The position numbers were made by a program, and so were the translations under genes. This document shows, in pieces, positions 59,465 through 64,000 of a stretch of 64,000 nucleotides of DNA (positions within the stretch are counted from its first letter, which is position 1; the number at the start of each line of letters is the position of its first letter). The notes beneath the pieces were generated by a model, which did no database searches, was not told the origin of the DNA, and saw only the letters and a program-made list of their open reading frames with translations. The DNA comes from Lonsdalea iberica (lineage in GTDB: Bacteria; Pseudomonadota; Gammaproteobacteria; Enterobacterales; Enterobacteriaceae), in the NCBI RefSeq assembly GCF_002111585.1, contig NZ_LUTP01000019.1, forward strand, positions 1 to 64,000, in the 5' to 3' direction.

Positions 59465-61963
59465 TTACGCGTCGGACTTGATCAGCGCCAGGACATGACC
59501 CAGACGCTCGCGCTGTTTCGGTTTAATATCCCGCCCAGCGGCATAGCCCGCGTTGCGAATAATGGTTTCGTTCAGACCGATCAGCCAATCGTAGATGTGA
59601 TAGGCCGTGCTATTGGTCGGCGTCGCGGACAGGCGCGTCAACCGCTGTGCCGCGCCAAAACTGCCCGCCTGTTTTTCAGGACGAGCGAAGATTTTCTGCC
59701 CTTTATTAACCCGGCTCTCCGGTCGTTCCGCTTCTTTCACCCGCTGGAAGCCCAGCCAAGCGACAAAGTCGCCCAGCACGGTCAGCGCGCGGGAGACCTG
59801 TCGGTCGGTTTTATTTTCACGGTTCAGATCTAACTGCTCCGCGTTCACCAGGACCGTCAGCAGCTCTTCTTCAATTTTCAGGCGAATTCCGGCGGTGATT
59901 AACTCTTCCACCAACATTTCGATGGTGGGACGGGCTACGCCGAGCAGTTCGATGATGGCGTCGTTTTCCGGCAAATTACGCAGGTGGGTGATCCAGTAGC
60001 GATAAACGCTGCGAGCGAACTCGGCTTCGTATCCCTGACTGTCTGCGATATCTGTTTCCGGGATTTCTGGCTCTTCAGCGTCTTTAGATGTTTCGCTGAC
60101 TGGCTCATCGCTAAACAGATCGATCTCCAGCCCGACGCCGAAAGGCTCATAGCTTGCAGGGGGCGCAACGGCGTCCAGATCGTCCGGATGCGCGTTGTAA
60201 CTGCGCGAAGACGGTTCCTGTTGTTGCAGATACAGCCTGCGCAGCTCATCGCGTGACGGCAACAGGCGCTCCAACATCTCGCCGTGAACGCCGGTACGCG
60301 TCTGCAATGCTTTCAGCATCGACTCGGCAATCTGCTGTTTTTTCGCTGGCGCATCCGCACCGCTGGGCTGATACCAGCTACCCAACAGATTCTCTGTCAG
60401 CTCACGCTGCAACTCGCTCAACTGTTCGTTAACCCGATTAAGTTTCACTTCGCGGCGGACTTCCGCATCCAACCAGGCCGCCATGCGATTCACGCCGCGC
60501 TTGTCCAGCGCCAGCATCGTTCCCCACGCATCACCGGGGTTGCCGACATAGCGTTGAACGGCTTCGTCGTTATTGTGCCCGTGGGTGAAGCGACGATCGA
60601 ATTTGGTGACCGCCCATATTAATCCGGTTTTACGGCGGCTGCGTACCTGAGGGTTTTCGCCCTGGGTATGGCGCACCCAGTAGTCTAGCGCTTTACCCAC
60701 CGTCTTCACGTCCTGCTTACCCGCCGCGGCGGTACAGACCAACAGCACGTTCATCTCCTGACTGTCGGTATAGCGTTCCAGTAAGTAAGCGCGTTTAGCA
60801 TAGAGCAGAGTCTGCGCCAGCGGGTGAGGGGTACTCCGTAATGGACGACTGAAGTCTTCCTCCTGGTCCTCATCCGGCTCGTCGTTCACCAGACTGAAAC
60901 CGGGGAAATCCAGCAAATCGACCTGTTCGAACAGCGTTTCACGCGGCGCGTTGAGCAGCGGAATTTGCAGCTCCGCTGTCAGCATCATCAGCTCCGCCAG
61001 AGACAGCTCGACGGTTTTCGCCGCACGGCCGCCCACGATAGGCCGCACCTGAACGCTCATGTCCGCCGGGCTGTTCAGACGATCGAACAGACCGGCATTC
61101 AGAATACCGCCGTCGGCGTGCATGCTCTCGTCAACCAGTACGCTGAGCGGCGCCAACACTTTTCGCGCACTGGAGAGGTGTTGCAGCGTATAGGCAAAGT
61201 AGCGGTAGGCGGCCGTGATATCGGCCTGTTCGGCCCATAACAGAGAGAACAGGCTGGCGCGATCGTCCGCGCTTAGGAACGGCGCCAACTCAACGGCCGT
61301 CGGCCAGAACTGGCCGGCCAATATCGTCTGACGCTTGGCGTCGTGACGCACCAGATAGTCCCAGAGAGCGACCACGTCGTCACTGTCCATACCGGGCACC
61401 GGCGTCGTTTGACGGTGCATCGCCAGCATTTTCAGGTGCTCGGCGATGTGCGGTTCATCAAGTTCGTCATTCGCCGGCGTACGACGGTGATACAAAAAGG
61501 CATTCGCCATAATCCGCGCGATATCTGCTTCATTCAGCAGTTGCAGCTGAACCGGGTTCGGCGTGTTTTTACCTTCGGCCTGACGGGTAAAGCGGGTCAC
61601 AAACGCCGAAGACTGGCCCGTCGGGTTGAGATGCTTTTGATAATCCAGCGTCAATCCGCCGACGCTGGTTTCCAAACGACCGTTTTCACCGGCGGCCAGA
61701 GAGGAAATCAGATATGACTTGCCCGCCTGCGACAGGCCGAAGAAGCCCATCGCGATTTCTTTGGTCGCGGAGTCCATCAGGTCGCGCGCCTGGTTGCGGC
61801 TGCTGCGCAGCTTGATGCTTAGGCGATCCGCTTCCATATCCAGACGTGGGACGTTGCGCCGTGTATCGTCCAGCCAGGCTATCGCTTCGTCGACACCCTG
61901 AGAAACGGACTGCAGTTGGCGATTGAGTCGGCTCGATAGTTGTTTGGGCGTTAATGGTTTCAT
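59465..61963 (-). CDS. srfC: SrfC, putative virulence-associated P-loop protein
   Basis: An 832-residue protein of the SrfC family. A P-loop is visible in MGFFGLSQAGKSYLISSLA (GxxxxGKS, about residues 73-90), LDFPGF later can serve as the DxxG switch motif, and VTKFDRRF resembles a (N/T)KxD guanine-specificity motif. This suggests a large dynamin-like GTPase. Long helical stretches occur in the second half, with an acidic linker near residue 625. The start overlaps the srfB stop (ATGA). srfABC was first named as an SsrB-regulated locus in Salmonella; its biochemical role is not settled. Confidence 0.88.
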   Translation of the reverse strand: MKPLTPKQLSSRLNRQLQSVSQGVDEAIAWLDDTRRNVPRLDMEADRLSIKLRSSRNQARDLMDSATKEIAMGFFGLSQAGKSYLISSLAAGENGRLETSVGGLTLDYQKHLNPTGQSSAFVTRFTRQAEGKNTPNPVQLQLLNEADIARIMANAFLYHRRTPANDELDEPHIAEHLKMLAMHRQTTPVPGMDSDDVVALWDYLVRHDAKRQTILAGQFWPTAVELAPFLSADDRASLFSLLWAEQADITAAYRYFAYTLQHLSSARKVLAPLSVLVDESMHADGGILNAGLFDRLNSPADMSVQVRPIVGGRAAKTVELSLAELMMLTAELQIPLLNAPRETLFEQVDLLDFPGFSLVNDEPDEDQEEDFSRPLRSTPHPLAQTLLYAKRAYLLERYTDSQEMNVLLVCTAAAGKQDVKTVGKALDYWVRHTQGENPQVRSRRKTGLIWAVTKFDRRFTHGHNNDEAVQRYVGNPGDAWGTMLALDKRGVNRMAAWLDAEVRREVKLNRVNEQLSELQRELTENLLGSWYQPSGADAPAKKQQIAESMLKALQTRTGVHGEMLERLLPSRDELRRLYLQQQEPSSRSYNAHPDDLDAVAPPASYEPFGVGLEIDLFSDEPVSETSKDAEEPEIPETDIADSQGYEAEFARSVYRYWITHLRNLPENDAIIELLGVARPTIEMLVEELITAGIRLKIEEELLTVLVNAEQLDLNRENKTDRQVSRALTVLGDFVAWLGFQRVKEAERPESRVNKGQKIFARPEKQAGSFGAAQRLTRLSATPTNSTAYHIYDWLIGLNETIIRNAGYAAGRDIKPKQRERLGHVLALIKSDA

Positions 61964-64000
61964 TTCTTAAAGACGCTCCCGCTATCGATCCAGTAATGAG
62001 TCATGCCCGAGCCGGTACTGGCCAGGGTGTTCAGACGGAGTTTCAAATGCTGCGGCGGCACCGGTTCGCCATCGCCCAGAATCGCCTCGGCAATCTGGAA
62101 ACACTCCGGCGTATCGTGGCCTTCGCCTTTGACAACGTCTAGACGCACATGCAGCACGCTGTCGCCCGCGACTTTTCGTGCCAGCTCCGGGTCCACAATC
62201 GAGAGGGAATAAAGCGGAGAGGCGGGCCAGCGGTCGTTGTCCAACTGACGGAAACCAAGACACAGCGATCCGCGCACGTCGAATCCCGGCTGCTCGCGCA
62301 GGGTGAAGTCGGCGACATCCAGATCGATATCGTTGTAGTAAACATTATCCATGGTCAACGCCTGGCTGCTGTCCAGCATACCCAGGTAACGCACGGTGGA
62401 ATAAGGCTGGAAATCGCCTGCCTTGAAGTAAAAGCCCGGCAGACGTAGATCAAGCGCCAACAGGCATAACATGGCGCCGACCGCCGCGGTCGATTTCGGG
62501 TTGTCGATCCGGCCGCGCTTGTTGAATGGATACCAGTCGCTAGTGTGGTAACCATCCAAAGACAGCATGCGGTTGATCGGCAGCGGTTGAAGATGGCGGA
62601 ACAGGGCCTGAATACCGGGGAAGCGGGAAGGGCGCCCCGTTAACAACAGCACGTCGCAGGCGTATAGCGAGACGACTTCGGACATCAGACGCAGATGCTG
62701 GGTGATGCTCATGCGGTTGGACAGGAATTCGGCGTGCAGCTTGCTTAAGCGCAAAACCAACGGCACCTGAAGAATATCGAAACCCACTTCCTCTTCCGGC
62801 AGTTCGCGCTGTACGCCGCTGTTGACGTAGTCCAGGACTTTCTGCGTTGGCAGCTGGCTTAGCAGCTCGCCGAACGTGGCGTCTATCTCCGCATTGAGAT
62901 CCAGCGGGTCGAAGTTTTCATACGCCTCCAGCACCGCTTGGCCAATCGGAATAAACAGCTGCAAGGTCACCTGCTGACGCAGCGTCAACTGACCGTCCAT
63001 CCGCCCCTCGCTACCGAACAGGCGGGTCATCACGCCTTCCGGGCTGGTCATGCCAGCCTTTTTCAGTGCGGCCTGCAGCGCGGGGAGGACGTACATCTGA
63101 ATGACGTCGAGCAGGATATCGTCGCCCGCGACTTTGAATCCTTCACGGAACAGCAGACGAGGAATGATCTTCACATTGCTGCCGACGCCGTCGTCCAGCC
63201 AATACTGCGTGATCGCAAGGTCGGTCGTGCCGCCGCCGATATCAATCGAAGCGATGCGTAGCGTTTTGCCAGGCTGCTCATCGTCCGCAAGCTCTTTGTC
63301 GGGACGCGCCATGCTGGCGAAGAACGCCTCCGCACGGCCGCCGAAGTTCACCTGCGCTTCGTTATACAGGTACACCATCTGGCCGCAGGTCGCTTCGTCC
63401 CATTCCATCTGGACTTCCGGCACGGGAACGCGGCTTAGCGCTTTATCCTGTGACGTGTGGAAGTCTTCATCCGCCGGATGCCAGCCCATGGCTTTCCATA
63501 CCAGCCCGATGGCTTCATACATGCGGCGACGGAAGATTTCCCGCTCCGGCTTCGGCATGGCCGAGGGCAGGGTGAGAATGATGTTGCGCAGCTGACGCGG
63601 TGCGTTGGCGTGGATCATTTTCTGACGCTGCGCCGCGCTGTTCATCTGCATCAGCGCCTGGGCCAGCAGTTCGGATAACATGAACGTCATCACCGCGCTG
63701 CGGCTGTAGTGGGGCGCGAATACCGGCAGTCGCTCGTCCAGAGGGAGGTTAAACAGCGGCTGACCTTCGTCGTTGACCAGCATGGTCAACGGCATCGCCG
63801 TCGCCAACGGTTCTTGCTGGGCCGTGCCCACCGGCTGACCAAAACGCCAGCCGGGCATGTAAGGTTCTTCATCCCACAGATAGCGACGCGGGCTGGAGAT
63901 ACCGCTGGAGCCTTCCGTCCCCTGACGCTGCAGCGCCATACGGCTGGCCTCGCGTCCGACGCGGGTGATGGACGGCCAGACAAACGCGTCTTCTCGTCCA
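61960..64000 (-). CDS. srfB: SrfB, partial at the window edge
   Basis: The C-terminal part (about 680 residues) of a protein near 990 residues in Salmonella. The frame stays open to the right edge, with REDAFVWPSITRVG before the first internal Met at 63939, so the true start lies beyond 64000. IASIDIGGGTTDLAITQYW is the phosphate-2 motif of the actin/Hsp70/BcrAD ATPase fold, and LTGRPSRFPGIQALF matches the adenosine-binding region of this fold, so an ATPase is likely. It overlaps srfC by 4 bases. srfA is expected upstream, outside the window. Confidence 0.88.
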   Translation of the reverse strand, partial: GREDAFVWPSITRVGREASRMALQRQGTEGSSGISSPRRYLWDEEPYMPGWRFGQPVGTAQQEPLATAMPLTMLVNDEGQPLFNLPLDERLPVFAPHYSRSAVMTFMLSELLAQALMQMNSAAQRQKMIHANAPRQLRNIILTLPSAMPKPEREIFRRRMYEAIGLVWKAMGWHPADEDFHTSQDKALSRVPVPEVQMEWDEATCGQMVYLYNEAQVNFGGRAEAFFASMARPDKELADDEQPGKTLRIASIDIGGGTTDLAITQYWLDDGVGSNVKIIPRLLFREGFKVAGDDILLDVIQMYVLPALQAALKKAGMTSPEGVMTRLFGSEGRMDGQLTLRQQVTLQLFIPIGQAVLEAYENFDPLDLNAEIDATFGELLSQLPTQKVLDYVNSGVQRELPEEEVGFDILQVPLVLRLSKLHAEFLSNRMSITQHLRLMSEVVSLYACDVLLLTGRPSRFPGIQALFRHLQPLPINRMLSLDGYHTSDWYPFNKRGRIDNPKSTAAVGAMLCLLALDLRLPGFYFKAGDFQPYSTVRYLGMLDSSQALTMDNVYYNDIDLDVADFTLREQPGFDVRGSLCLGFRQLDNDRWPASPLYSLSIVDPELARKVAGDSVLHVRLDVVKGEGHDTPECFQIAEAILGDGEPVPPQHLKLRLNTLASTGSGMTHYWIDSGSVFKK

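Overview
The window is a piece of an Enterobacterales chromosome, most likely Pectobacteriaceae (the Dickeya/Pectobacterium/Brenneria/Lonsdalea group of plant pathogens). Two things point there. The core genes keep the enterobacterial order (trp operon, rnm-yciO-rluB-yciK-sohB-yciN-topA; ychF-pth-ychH-prs-ispE-lolB-hemA-prfA-prmC-sirB1-kdsA; ydgH-pntAB-uspE-fnr-ogt). In addition there is a plant-type Hrp type III effector block (hrpW, dspE, dspF) with HrpL-type promoters. trpG and trpD are separate genes, unlike the fused E. coli gene. Genus and species cannot be fixed from the sequence alone.

Layout. 1-8.5 kb (minus strand): yciC, a cysteine-cluster protein, then the complete trpLEGDCBA operon with TrpR operator, Trp-rich leader peptide and attenuator. 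8.6-16.8 kb: rnm (trpH), yciO, rluB, yciK, sohB, yciN, topA. 16.9-24.4 kb: where E. coli has cysB after topA, this genome carries a divergent effector block (hrpW plus a small gene on the minus strand; dspE-dspF on the plus strand). Each arm has a good hrp box, but both hrpW and dspE are interrupted by frameshifts at short homopolymers. 24.5-30.0 kb: a GntR/UTRA regulator of the PhnR type (also frameshifted) diverges from a five-gene operon that encodes a binding protein, an alkaline-phosphatase-superfamily hydrolase, two permeases and an ATPase. A DasR/PhnF-like palindrome precedes the first gene. 30.2-36.9 kb: Na+/phosphate cotransporter yjbB, D-lactate dehydrogenase dld, and a DosP-like PAS-PAS-GAF-GGDEF-EAL protein that lacks the usual proximal haem histidine. 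37-38.7 kb: an A+T-rich pocket with a lipoprotein gene and a decayed IS200/IS605-type transposase. 38.7-56.7 kb: conserved housekeeping genes. 56.9-64 kb: an unknown secreted protein, a VioB-type ferritin-like/SnoaL fusion protein, and srfC-srfB, with srfB running off the right edge.

How the parts work together. The trp operon makes tryptophan from chorismate under repression plus attenuation. DspF should be the chaperone of DspE, and HrpW is a secreted harpin/pectate-lyase-like protein. If the frameshifts are real, this strain has lost two hallmark effectors while keeping their promoters. The GntR/ABC/hydrolase operon looks like a self-contained uptake and hydrolysis system for a phosphoester or phosphonate, next to a phosphate carrier. 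The core genes read through without any break, whereas three accessory genes and an IS remnant are broken, which favours real decay over random sequencing error. The best candidates for undescribed biology are the ABC-hydrolase operon, the ferritin-like/SnoaL protein, and the DosP homologue with altered haem ligand.
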